Below, piece after piece: positions 26,848-34,833 of a stretch of DNA of 64,000 nucleotides; the stretch's first letter is position 1; every line of letters starts with the position of its first letter. A program made the translations under genes and the position numbers. The stretch comes from Clostridium zeae (GTDB lineage Bacteria; Bacillota; Clostridia; Clostridiales; Clostridiaceae). The notes below the pieces were generated by a model, which saw only the letters and a program-made list of their open reading frames with translations, had not been told where the DNA came from and searched no databases. The stretch covers positions 982,635 to 1,046,634 of the forward strand of contig NZ_BMBA01000002.1 in the NCBI RefSeq assembly GCF_017312485.1, given 5' to 3'.

Positions 26848-28776
26848 TTATTTACACCCATTTACAAGCCTTACTATATCTTCAGCTGATCCGCTCCTCA
26901 GAACTTTTTGGACCATTGTTCTGTTTTCAACTAAAGCAATGAGCCTTCGATACATCCCTTCCAGGTCTTCCTTAGGATTTTTTCCAATGTTTAACAAACA
27001 GATAAATTGAACCATATTCTTACCTGCCCATTCTATAGGCTTTTTTAATGTGCACACAGTCCAAAATGTTTCCTCTGTTTCTGGTTCGAATGGATGAGGA
27101 ATGGCAACAAAATTTCCAAAGCTAGTTGCAGCGATTTCCTCCCTTTCAAATACAGAATTTACATAATCCTTAGAAACAAGTTTTTGTTTGTGTAATTCTT
27201 CACACATAAAACGGATTACGCTTTCTTTGTCATCAAAGTTTTTATGAATAAAAACTCTGGATTCATCTAGATATCTGCGTTCCTCGGAGCCTTTTACAGA
27301 CCTCAGTTTCTCCTGAATACTTACAATATCTTCCCCTCCTAAAAAAGTATGAACAACTTGCACGGGAACTCCTATATCTTCTTTTAATGGAATCGTACTA
27401 ATAATAAAATCAATTGAGGATAGATCGTATTCATTTAATTGATAGTAACTAGTTGTGGCCACAATATCTATTTCATCTTTAAATTCATTTTTCAAACGAT
27501 AGTACAATAATTTTGCGCTTCCAACACCTGAATTGCAAACCACAATTACTCGTTTTGTCTTTATTTGGATTGCCTTAATTCTTTCTAATGCCACGCCTAT
27601 ATGTAATGCAATATAAGCAATTTCGTGTTCTCCTACTTCGACCCCCAAGTAGTGCTCTATACATCTGCTAGCAATGGCGGCACCTTGAAAAGCACTAGGA
27701 TATTTCCTTTTAATGTCGTCTAATAATGGATTCCGAATACTCATACTATAGCGTAATCGATTCATTGCGGGTCCTATGTGCATAATCATGGCTTGAATGA
27801 ATTCAGAGTCCCCATAAAAATCCCAATTAAAATTGGTTTTCAATTTTTCCAGCATACAATTAATGATGGTGCGTAAATTATCATTTTCGCTAGATTCATT
27901 TAAAACATTCTTATGAATTAATTTTGTACCTAACAAATGCACGATAATATAATTAATTTCAGCTTCCGGAAAAATTTTACCGGTAAACTCCTCAACTTCC
28001 TTAACAATTTCATTAGCTATTATACTTTCAAATGGATATTTTCCAATTACATCATGTTCGAAATTTTCAATGACAAACCCTTCATCAATCCTTTTGCATC
28101 CAATGGCAATATGAGTTGCCAAATTTTCAAGTGTAATGTCCGAAATTTCAAATTCATATTTATTTACCTTTTTTATAATGATTTCCCTAATTTTTTCAAA
28201 CAGATTTTTATCCAATAGTTGTAGGGACTTACTGTCAATGTTTAAGTTGTTATTTCGACTTAAAATATAATTTGAAAGGCATATCCGCTTCATATATTCA
28301 TCGCCCTCCACATGCATACCATAATGCGGTGTCGAAACTAACTTCAAATGATAACTCTCCAATATTTCACGGACCATTTTTAAGTCATTTTGCAACTTAG
28401 GCTTAGAAACAAATAGGGATTCCTCAAGACTTTCTAATTTTACTAGGTCCTTTCCTAATAACAATCGCCTTAATATATATATAACCCGATTTTGATGTTC
28501 GTAAAGATTTGATTGAGTATCATCCATAGAGTCTTTTTCATTAAGAGTAAATTCTTTTTCAAAAGTTGCAAAATCCTTTACTTTTAATAAATAGCCTTTT
28601 CCACGAAACGATTCAATAACAATTCCTAACAAAGCACTTTGTGATTGAAGTTCTTTGATCTCAGTTCTAATGGTTCTGTCACTTACTCCAAGTTCTTTTG
28701 CCATCCATTCAGACGTAACAGGGTCTTTTGACTTCATTAAAGACAACACGATGTCTTTTTGGCGTTTCGAAACCAC
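26848..28776 (-). CDS. licR: LicR-type PRD-containing transcriptional activator
   Basis: A 642-residue regulator, the same size as Bacillus subtilis LicR. The order is an HTH domain (residues 1-60, TSEWMAKELGVSDRTIRTEIKEL), a second HTH/Mga-like part (about 85-165), two PTS regulation domains (about 180-290 and 300-400, with conserved HIAIGCKR, VHLLGTKL, MHIGPAMNRLRYSM and ALHIGVALER), an EIIB-like domain (VVCNSGVGSAKLL) and an EIIA-like domain (VAIPHPFEPE). Phosphorylation at these sites would couple its activity to sugar and PTS state. The start is GTG at 28776 with GGGGG upstream. It lies just upstream of the PTS genes it probably activates, and a cre site overlaps its promoter. Confidence 0.92.
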   Translation of the reverse strand: MVSKRQKDIVLSLMKSKDPVTSEWMAKELGVSDRTIRTEIKELQSQSALLGIVIESFRGKGYLLKVKDFATFEKEFTLNEKDSMDDTQSNLYEHQNRVIYILRRLLLGKDLVKLESLEESLFVSKPKLQNDLKMVREILESYHLKLVSTPHYGMHVEGDEYMKRICLSNYILSRNNNLNIDSKSLQLLDKNLFEKIREIIIKKVNKYEFEISDITLENLATHIAIGCKRIDEGFVIENFEHDVIGKYPFESIIANEIVKEVEEFTGKIFPEAEINYIIVHLLGTKLIHKNVLNESSENDNLRTIINCMLEKLKTNFNWDFYGDSEFIQAMIMHIGPAMNRLRYSMSIRNPLLDDIKRKYPSAFQGAAIASRCIEHYLGVEVGEHEIAYIALHIGVALERIKAIQIKTKRVIVVCNSGVGSAKLLYYRLKNEFKDEIDIVATTSYYQLNEYDLSSIDFIISTIPLKEDIGVPVQVVHTFLGGEDIVSIQEKLRSVKGSEERRYLDESRVFIHKNFDDKESVIRFMCEELHKQKLVSKDYVNSVFEREEIAATSFGNFVAIPHPFEPETEETFWTVCTLKKPIEWAGKNMVQFICLLNIGKNPKEDLEGMYRRLIALVENRTMVQKVLRSGSAEDIVRLVNGCK

Positions 28777-28840
28777 TTTTCGGCCCCCTTTTCTATGTTC
28801 TTTTCTTAATCGATATTTACGTCCTTATTTTTATACTGCT

Positions 28841-28854
28841 TGAAAGCGTTGTCA
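28841..28854. promoter_or_regulatory. cre site (CcpA) at the licR promoter
   Basis: TGAAAGCGTTGTCA fits the cre consensus TGWAANCGNTNWCA at every position. On the minus strand it overlaps TTGACA (28849-28854) of the probable licR promoter, so CcpA binding would block initiation in the presence of glucose. Confidence 0.8.
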
Positions 28855-29169
28855 AGTAAAAAATCTTACTTTTATTGAAGTATATAGAAAAAAAGCATTT
28901 ATTTCAGGATTTTAACACAGCAATTCTTATGTCTAATAGTGAATATTTTTGATATATTATTTTTTTTATCTCTTAGGAATGTTTTCTCCAATTAGTGAAA
29001 TTAATATTCTTACAGATAATCATGTTAGATAAGGCAATGAGAAAGGCTACAATTCATCAAGGACCTACTATTAAAATAGTAAGTCCTTCAATACTTCCAT
29101 GGCAAAAAACCTCATTTACTTATAGTACGGTTCACCTTTAATAATCCTATAAGAGTAAAATTTAAACAT
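28855..29169. other. Intergenic region between licR and the ADH-like gene
   Basis: About 315 A+T-rich bases. It contains a hairpin at 29059-29088 (AAGGAC-TACTAT / ATAGTA-GTCCTT with a bulge), which may end the minus-strand ADH-like transcript although its U run is poor. Otherwise nothing was recognised. Confidence 0.45.
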
Positions 29170-30315
29170 TTATTGTAGAATACATTTCAGTATCATGTCT
29201 TTAACTTCTTCTCTTGTAAGTACATCATCATCTTCGAATTCTTTAAGAGCTTCTAAGATAACTTCCTTTTTCGGAACTTCAGCAATCTCATTAAATGTTG
29301 TTGCAATTCCATATTCCTTATAAACACTTTCTGTTGCAGCAATTCCTTCTTCTATTACCTGTATTTTGCTCTTAGAACTTGGATCTACCTTCATCACATT
29401 AACAGCATAGTTATACACTTCATCACTATAATGGTATGAAATAGCCCTTAGCCATTTAGGAAAGATTACAGCTACAGCCTGACGATAGTTTACATGGAAT
29501 AATTCTTCTGCAATTGTTTCACAGCCATAAAGGGACCATGCACTTTCTTTTCCACATCTTAGCATTCCAAAAGTATTAACTGCAGATGCCCACATGAGAT
29601 TAGCTCTTGCTTCATAATCCTTGGGATTATTTATGACAATTGGCACACTATTCAACACTGTTCTCATCACAGTCTCACAAAAGCCTTCAGCAATTTTACT
29701 GCTTCCTCCAAAATAATTTGAGAATAATTGTGCAAAGGTAACTAGAGCACCGTAAGCAGTTTCTTTCTGATTTACTGAATAGGTTAATTCAGGATTTAAT
29801 ATAGCAAATGAAGGATACTTACCATACAAAGAACCACGTGCTCCGCTTTCATGATCTTCTATTTCAGCTGCTGCATCAACTTCTGAACCACCTGAAGGAA
29901 ATGTAGGAATTTCCCCAACAGGTAACATTTCTTTATCCTTAGGTGAAAGCTCTCCTGAAAGATACTCCCAAAGATTATCATTTTTAGCACCAAAGGCAAT
30001 GATCTTTGCCATATCCATGCATACACTACCGCCTATACCAAGCACTACATCTACAGCTTCATCCTTACACATTTTTACCGCTTCCAATACCTTTGAATAA
30101 GCTGGAGTTACGTTTCCTCCAAAGTCTACATATGAAATTTCATTTTTAATAAGTACATCAGTAATCTTTTCATAGTTTCTGCTAGACTTTAGAGAATTCC
30201 CTCCGTAGACAAGCAGAACTCTATTTCCATATTTCTTTATTTCTTCTGGAAGCTTTTCTAATGCATCTCTTCCAAAATGTATTGTAACTGGATTGTTATA
30301 CGAAAAATTCAACAT
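29170..30315 (-). CDS. Iron-ADH family protein with apparently lost metal ligands
   Basis: A 381-residue protein of the group III (iron-containing) alcohol dehydrogenase family, closest to BdhA/YqhD-type enzymes. The NAD(P)-binding GGS in LGIGGSVCMDMAK and the DYEARANLMWAS segment are kept. By eye the four metal ligands of the family are not: the GTADIMSH-type segment is here AYGALVTFAQLFS, and the HxxEHxLS ... THG segment is WSLYGCETIAEELFHVNYRQ. Asp and all His ligands appear replaced. It may be a different reductase, use no metal, or be regulatory. The ATG at 30315 follows GGGGGG. A MerR regulator gene lies directly upstream. Confidence 0.75.
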   Translation of the reverse strand: MLNFSYNNPVTIHFGRDALEKLPEEIKKYGNRVLLVYGGNSLKSSRNYEKITDVLIKNEISYVDFGGNVTPAYSKVLEAVKMCKDEAVDVVLGIGGSVCMDMAKIIAFGAKNDNLWEYLSGELSPKDKEMLPVGEIPTFPSGGSEVDAAAEIEDHESGARGSLYGKYPSFAILNPELTYSVNQKETAYGALVTFAQLFSNYFGGSSKIAEGFCETVMRTVLNSVPIVINNPKDYEARANLMWASAVNTFGMLRCGKESAWSLYGCETIAEELFHVNYRQAVAVIFPKWLRAISYHYSDEVYNYAVNVMKVDPSSKSKIQVIEEGIAATESVYKEYGIATTFNEIAEVPKKEVILEALKEFEDDDVLTREEVKDMILKCILQ

Positions 30316-30375
30316 ATAATTCCCCCCTTTTACTTTAGTCAATTTCAATTAGTTCATACTCTCTTGACCCAACAC

Positions 30376-30777
30376 CTAATCTTGCTCTTTTTGATGTCCG
30401 TGAATAGCTTCCGTGCCAGCCTCAATTGCAGTCTCATAATATCCTATCTTGCGAATAATAGTTTGCATAACTCTATTTAATTCTTCCATTTGCTTTTGAA
30501 CATCTTCTTTTCTTTCAAGAAAAATATCCATACGCTCCTTGAGGGTGCTATCGCCTTCTTCACACAAATCCATATAACGCTTTATATCTTTTATAGACAT
30601 TCCAGAATTCTTCATACAAGTTATGATATCTAGTCTTTGAAAATCTTCATCTTTGAAAACCCTAGTTCCATTTGGTTTCCTATCTACAAAAGGAAGAAGT
30701 CCTTCCTTGTCGTAGTAACGCAAGGTTGGAACCGTAACCCCCATTTTTTCTGCAACCTGTCTAATTGTATAATTCAT
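30376..30777 (-). CDS. MerR family transcriptional regulator
   Basis: A 133-residue regulator. The N-terminal winged helix YTIRQVAEKMGVTVPTLRYYDKEGLLPFVDRKPNGTRVF is typical of the MerR group that includes AdhR- and YyaN-type proteins. It is followed by a coiled-coil dimerisation helix (FLERKEDVQKQMEELNRVMQTI). There is no metal-binding Cys cluster. Such regulators often sense aldehydes or electrophiles and control a nearby dehydrogenase. It is co-transcribed with the ADH-like gene 60 bases downstream and follows the DUF2500 gene by 33 bases. Confidence 0.88.
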   Translation of the reverse strand: MNYTIRQVAEKMGVTVPTLRYYDKEGLLPFVDRKPNGTRVFKDEDFQRLDIITCMKNSGMSIKDIKRYMDLCEEGDSTLKERMDIFLERKEDVQKQMEELNRVMQTIIRKIGYYETAIEAGTEAIHGHQKEQD

Positions 30778-30810
30778 GATGGCCCTCTTTCTTACCTTAG
30801 TTATTATTAA

Positions 30811-31152
30811 TCATAATTTTTCTATGCATCCACTAGTAGATCTAAATTTTAGAAAACATTCCCCTTTGTAATCTAGCTCACCCCATTCATATTCATGTAC
30901 TTCCCTAAAACTCTGCTCCCTAACTTTAAATTTTATCCAACTGCCACTATCTAATTCAAAAACTAAAATTAAATCTGTATTACTAGTAATAGCACCATTC
31001 ACATGCACATCAGTGTGGATATCTCTTGTTTTCATAATGAGTCTCGCCTTAGTAGATAATACTGGCAAATTTTCTTTATTTCCGTATATTCTTATTACCT
31101 TAATAATTATAAAAGCTATAAATAAAATAAATATAATCTGGCCCACCATCAT
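30811..31152 (-). CDS. DUF2500 family membrane protein
   Basis: A 113-residue protein with one N-terminal membrane helix (QIIFILFIAFIIIKVIRIYG) and a small beta-rich domain (PVLSTKARLIMKTRDIH ... VFELDSGSWIKFKVREQSF ... GELDYKGECFLKF). This matches the DUF2500 pattern; the function is unknown. The ATG at 31152 overlaps the TGA of the preceding aminotransferase as ATGA, with AGGG just upstream, so translation is coupled. A TTG 21 bases earlier is also possible but would overlap more. Confidence 0.72.
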   Translation of the reverse strand: MMVGQIIFILFIAFIIIKVIRIYGNKENLPVLSTKARLIMKTRDIHTDVHVNGAITSNTDLILVFELDSGSWIKFKVREQSFREVHEYEWGELDYKGECFLKFRSTSGCIEKL

Positions 31153-32336
31153 ATAATCCCTGTATTTCCACAAACCTTTTTATATAGTTCAATTCCTTTT
31201 TTCAGGCGAGTAAGTCCATCTTCCAAACGCGCGCTTGGACATGCGATGTTCATTCGAATAAAACCTCTTCCAGATTCTCCATAGGATTGGCCGTTAGAAA
31301 TATATAGTCCTACTTCACTGCGCAAGAACTCGCATAGACAGGTTGTATCCTGTGAAATTCTGCTACAGTCAAGCCACAAAAGATAAGTAGCATTTGAAGG
31401 AACAAGATATAATTCCGTTAGTTCAGATGCTATGAACTTCTCTACAACTTTTTTGTTTTCTCCTATATAGGAGCGAAGCTCGTTCAGCCACTTTTCTCCT
31501 TTAGTGAAGGCTGCAACTGTAGCTTCCATGGCTATTGCATTTGGTTCGGCCACTTCATCTGTATTTAGCGCCTTATTTATTTTGTGCCTTAGGACCTCAT
31601 TTGGCACTACAACTGCTGAGGTCTGTACTCCAGCTATGTTGAAGGTTTTTGTAGGTGCAATACATGTTATACTGTTGTTTGCACACATTTCAGAAACAGA
31701 AGCAAATGGAATATATTCATGCTGTATATCAGTCAAATCACAGTGAATCTCATCTGATACAACAAGCACATTATGTTTAAAGCATAGTTCCCCAATTCTT
31801 TCTAAGGTCTCTTTATCCCATACCTTTCCTATTGGGTTTTGAGGGTTGCATAGAATCATCATGGTTGTTTGTGGATCAGAAAGTTTATTTTCCAAATCTT
31901 TAAAATCAATGTTGTATTGTTTTCCATCGTATAGCAGCTTATTCTCTACAATATTTCTGCCATTATTCACAATAGAATTAAAGAAGATATTGTAAACAGG
32001 CGTCTGAACAAGTACATTTTCCCCCACAGATGTCATTTTCCTAACTGCACTAGAGATAGCCGGCACAACTCCTGTACAAAAAATCAACCATTCCTTATCT
32101 ATATAAAAATTGTGTCTTCGCTCCCACCAGTTACTAATGGCCTGATACCATTCATCTGGAACAATTGTATAGCCTAAAATTCCTTTTGCCACTTTTTCCT
32201 GAATTGCTTCTATAATTTCTGGGGCTGTTTTAAAATCCATATCTGCCACCCACATAGGTAGAACATTTTCATTCACATCCCATTTGAGAGAATTCGTATT
32301 ACGTCTGTCCGTTAATGCCCCAAAATCATATTGCAT
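31149..32336 (-). CDS. PatB/MalY-type PLP aminotransferase (C-S lyase)
   Basis: A 395-residue fold-type I PLP enzyme. The Schiff-base lysine is Lys230 in IAPTKTFNIAGVQTS. Other signatures are NPQNPIGKVW, SDEIHCDL with Asp195 binding the pyridine N, and the terminal Arg in FIRMNIACP. The PatB/MalY group are cystathionine beta-lyases or related beta C-S lyases, some acting also as regulators. The ATG has GGGGGAG upstream. Its first 11 bases overlap the end of the DUF3737 gene and its end overlaps the DUF2500 start, so it sits in a tightly coupled cluster. Confidence 0.9.
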   Translation of the reverse strand: MQYDFGALTDRRNTNSLKWDVNENVLPMWVADMDFKTAPEIIEAIQEKVAKGILGYTIVPDEWYQAISNWWERRHNFYIDKEWLIFCTGVVPAISSAVRKMTSVGENVLVQTPVYNIFFNSIVNNGRNIVENKLLYDGKQYNIDFKDLENKLSDPQTTMMILCNPQNPIGKVWDKETLERIGELCFKHNVLVVSDEIHCDLTDIQHEYIPFASVSEMCANNSITCIAPTKTFNIAGVQTSAVVVPNEVLRHKINKALNTDEVAEPNAIAMEATVAAFTKGEKWLNELRSYIGENKKVVEKFIASELTELYLVPSNATYLLWLDCSRISQDTTCLCEFLRSEVGLYISNGQSYGESGRGFIRMNIACPSARLEDGLTRLKKGIELYKKVCGNTGII

Positions 32337-33180
32337 ACTTTATCTCCCCCATTATAACCTGTGTCTTATTAGCATCTATCTTTGTCTCATCCATAATCAG
32401 TTCGCCAATCCCTTCTGCTCGGATTATACCGCCAGACGGGTTCATAACACTATCAATTTCACTACAAATCTGTACATCTACTGTAGAATATTCAAATGCT
32501 AGAGTAGTATTCAACAATCTACAATTTTTCATCACAAGATTGTCAATATAACATAATCCCTGCAAGCTCTCAATTGTGCAATTTACAAAGGTCAGATTTT
32601 TTGAATTCCATCCCAGGTATTCTCCAGAAATAAAAGAATCATATACCGTCACATTTTCACAGTTCCAGAATGCATCCTTTGACAGCATTTTTGCATTATG
32701 GATTTCGATGTTTTTTCCTCCGTCAAATGAATAGTTCCCAACCAACTGAAATCCGTCAATTTTGATATTTGAGCTGTTCATACCAAAATAATCACCCTTG
32801 GCTGTTACATTTTTAAAAGAAATCTCATCACAGTTCCATAAAGTCTCACCAGCATTAGGTATGTTTACATTCTCTAATTTAATCCTTTTTGCACGTCTAA
32901 AGTTCTTAGGTGCTTCAATTATAGTATTAACTACTTCAATATTATCTGTATACCAGATTCCTGAACGAGCCATTTCAGATAATATACTATCCTCTACCAC
33001 AATATTTTTACAATACCATAGTGGATATTTCCACTTAAACATACTGTGATCTATTTTAATATTTTCACTCTCCTTCAAAGGAGATTCTCCATCAGCAAAG
33101 GTGGAATAGGAAACCTGCAAATCCTTGCCATGGAATAATGCCCTTTCACCTGTCAACAGCTGTTGTTTTATTAGCTTCAT
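32326..33180 (-). CDS. DUF3737 family protein, right-handed beta-helix
   Basis: A 284-residue protein with repeated short strands such as NIKIDHSMFKWKYPLWYCKNIVVEDSIL, ENVNIPNAGETLWNCDEISFKNV and GEYLGWNSKNLTFVNCTI, the pattern of a right-handed parallel beta-helix. The start MKLIKQQLLTGERALFHGKDL fits DUF3737. The molecular function is unknown. It is probably cytoplasmic since there is no signal peptide. First gene of the cluster with the PatB-like enzyme, DUF2500 and MerR/ADH-like genes. Confidence 0.8.
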   Translation of the reverse strand: MKLIKQQLLTGERALFHGKDLQVSYSTFADGESPLKESENIKIDHSMFKWKYPLWYCKNIVVEDSILSEMARSGIWYTDNIEVVNTIIEAPKNFRRAKRIKLENVNIPNAGETLWNCDEISFKNVTAKGDYFGMNSSNIKIDGFQLVGNYSFDGGKNIEIHNAKMLSKDAFWNCENVTVYDSFISGEYLGWNSKNLTFVNCTIESLQGLCYIDNLVMKNCRLLNTTLAFEYSTVDVQICSEIDSVMNPSGGIIRAEGIGELIMDETKIDANKTQVIMGEIKYAI

Positions 33181-33339
33181 AATTCTACTCTCCCATTCTT
33201 TACTTCAATATTTACGACTTTCAGTAGTCATCTAGTACTTATTAATCATAATTAATTACATCTACACCCCAATGATAAATGATAAAGTTAACTTTAGGTC
33301 AATACCTAATTTTAAAAAAACACAAAATAGAACAACAAG

Positions 33340-33376
33340 AGCCAGTTTAAATGGTAGCCCCTCATTTAAACTGGCT
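33340..33376. terminator. Terminator-like hairpin downstream of the DUF4386-like gene
   Basis: AGCCAGTTTAAATG and CATTTAAACTGGCT form a perfect 14-bp stem with a 9-base loop. It lies about 50 bases past the stop of the minus-strand membrane protein gene. The U run is modest on both strands. Confidence 0.7.
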
Positions 33377-33427
33377 TTGCTGTTAAATAATCCAAAGAAA
33401 CTCTTTCCTCAATTCACGTATTTCCCA

Positions 33428-34114
33428 TCAATACATTATCAATCTCACTCCAACAAATACTAGCAGAAGCATTAGAAATTTCATAGATACTTTATTAATC
33501 TTATTTGTGAACTTAAATCCTAACCATTCCAAAGGAGCTACCATTATTCCTATACCACAAGTAATAAAGCCTGCACCTATTAACTTAGGAAAAATAGAGT
33601 GAGCACTCATGGAAATACCGACTATAATAATCCATACTCCCATACAAAGAAAACCCAATGTTTCTCCTATTGAATTCCCACAATATACATGAAATGATTT
33701 AAAAATTATTTCAATTATTTCTTTCTTTTCAGTAGTGATATTCATATTTATATATTCTTTTGATAATCTATCAGCTAAAAATACCCATCGCATTAAGCCT
33801 AAAACATAAAAAATACCTGATGCTATACCAAAGGTTTCTCCAATAATCAAATAAGGAGTATCATTTTTATTTAAAATTGTATAGAATATTGCTGACATTG
33901 GAATAAGCATTAATGAACTTAATGCAAAGAGACTCCAAAAGAACTTCAGTTTTACTCCTCCTTCATAAAATTTGTTTAATATAATATCACTGGACTCCCT
34001 CAATATTTGAGGATAATTAAAAATCTTAGTAACCCCAATTTGACTTATAGTGAATCCTAAGGCCACCATAATAATAAAAGCTCCTGAAAACTTGTAAAAC
34101 GTAATAATACTCAT
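33428..34114 (-). CDS. DUF4386-like six-helix membrane protein
   Basis: A 228-residue integral membrane protein with about six hydrophobic helices (FYKFSGAFIIMVALGF, FWSLFALSSLMLIPMSAIFY, LIIGETFGIASGIFYVLGLMRW, and so on). The arrangement and the GETFGIASGIFYVLGLMRWVFLA segment resemble DUF4386 proteins, which have no known function. It follows a marR gene by 67 bases and a perfect 25-base MarR-type palindrome lies in the gap, so it is probably repressed by that regulator. Confidence 0.65.
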   Translation of the reverse strand: MSIITFYKFSGAFIIMVALGFTISQIGVTKIFNYPQILRESSDIILNKFYEGGVKLKFFWSLFALSSLMLIPMSAIFYTILNKNDTPYLIIGETFGIASGIFYVLGLMRWVFLADRLSKEYINMNITTEKKEIIEIIFKSFHVYCGNSIGETLGFLCMGVWIIIVGISMSAHSIFPKLIGAGFITCGIGIMVAPLEWLGFKFTNKINKVSMKFLMLLLVFVGVRLIMY

Positions 34115-34143
34115 AATAAATTACTCCTATCCATCATATTCCA

Positions 34144-34168
34144 ATAGTGTTTAGTTACTAAACACTAT
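34144..34168. promoter_or_regulatory. MarR-type operator palindrome in front of the DUF4386-like gene
   Basis: Twelve-base arms ATAGTGTTTAGT and ACTAAACACTAT around a central T give a perfect 25-base palindrome. Its core TGTTTAGTTACTAAACA recurs, with one change in each of two central bases, in the marR promoter at 34652-34668. Confidence 0.75.
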
Positions 34169-34181
34169 CACAAAAAAATAA

Positions 34182-34634
34182 TCATTTTTGATCTAGAAAA
34201 TTTTCTAATTCATTTAAAATGTCTAAAAAAGTCTCCATATTTTTCTCTGATAAGTAATCCAATCGTTGTGAAATTTCAGCATATAGTTCTTTATGGTATT
34301 CCTCATGCCCTTTATATACAATAACTCCTTTTTCTGTTAGTTCTAAAGCCACTTCGTTTTCAGTATTAGATACCATTTTTTTGTTTACCAGACCCTTTTT
34401 CACTAGTTTATCTATCATCTGAGAAACAGCACCTTTAGTTATCGCTAAATATTGAGCTAATTCAGTAACATTGATTCTATTATTTTTTCCTATGGCTTCG
34501 ATTGTATGAGCTTCGGACCTGTATAACAAGTCTTTTGTTCCATAATACTTGGGTCTTTTTTCTGATTTATTATATTTATTCATAACTTGTTCGAATTTAT
34601 GTATCATAACTTCTGCATTTATTTTTTCAGGCAT
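34182..34634 (-). CDS. MarR family transcriptional regulator
   Basis: A 150-residue winged-helix protein. The DNA-binding part is NNRINVTELAQYLAITKGAVSQMIDKLVKKGLVNKKMVSNTENEVALELTEKG, with helical dimerisation segments at both ends. The ATG at 34634 follows GGGAGG; nine further codons upstream are open but overlap the operator and lack a site. Its promoter carries the TGTTTAG-type operator, as does the gap to the next gene, so it most likely represses itself and the membrane protein gene. The divergent Bcr/CflA exporter could also be a target. Confidence 0.87.
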   Translation of the reverse strand: MPEKINAEVMIHKFEQVMNKYNKSEKRPKYYGTKDLLYRSEAHTIEAIGKNNRINVTELAQYLAITKGAVSQMIDKLVKKGLVNKKMVSNTENEVALELTEKGVIVYKGHEEYHKELYAEISQRLDYLSEKNMETFLDILNELENFLDQK

Positions 34635-34651
34635 TATCTCATCCCTCCCTA

Positions 34652-34699
34652 TGTTTAGCAACTAAACACCATAGTATACCAATAATATATTTATGTCAA
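34652..34699 (-). promoter_or_regulatory. marR promoter with operator
   Basis: On the minus strand TTGACA (34694-34699) and TACTAT (34671-34676) are 17 bases apart. TGTTTAGCAACTAAACA (34652-34668) lies directly after the -10 box, over the expected start of transcription, and matches the palindrome at 34144-34168. Confidence 0.75.
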
Positions 34700-34739
34700 T
34701 ACATTGATGGTTTCCTAATTCAACTATCAATTAGTTACA

Positions 34740-34792
34740 AACTTTAAAATTTAAAGTTATCATTTACAGCCCTATCTAGCGTCCATTATAAT
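34740..34792 (+). promoter_or_regulatory. Promoter of the Bcr/CflA transporter gene with upstream palindrome
   Basis: TTTACA (34763-34768) and TATAAT (34787-34792) are 18 bases apart. AACTTTAAA and TTTAAAGTT around a central A (34740-34758) make a palindrome just upstream of the -35 box, a possible activator site different from the MarR motif. Confidence 0.55.
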
Positions 34793-34833
34793 CATTTTAT
34801 AACTTATAAATAATTTACTGGACGGAGGATTTA

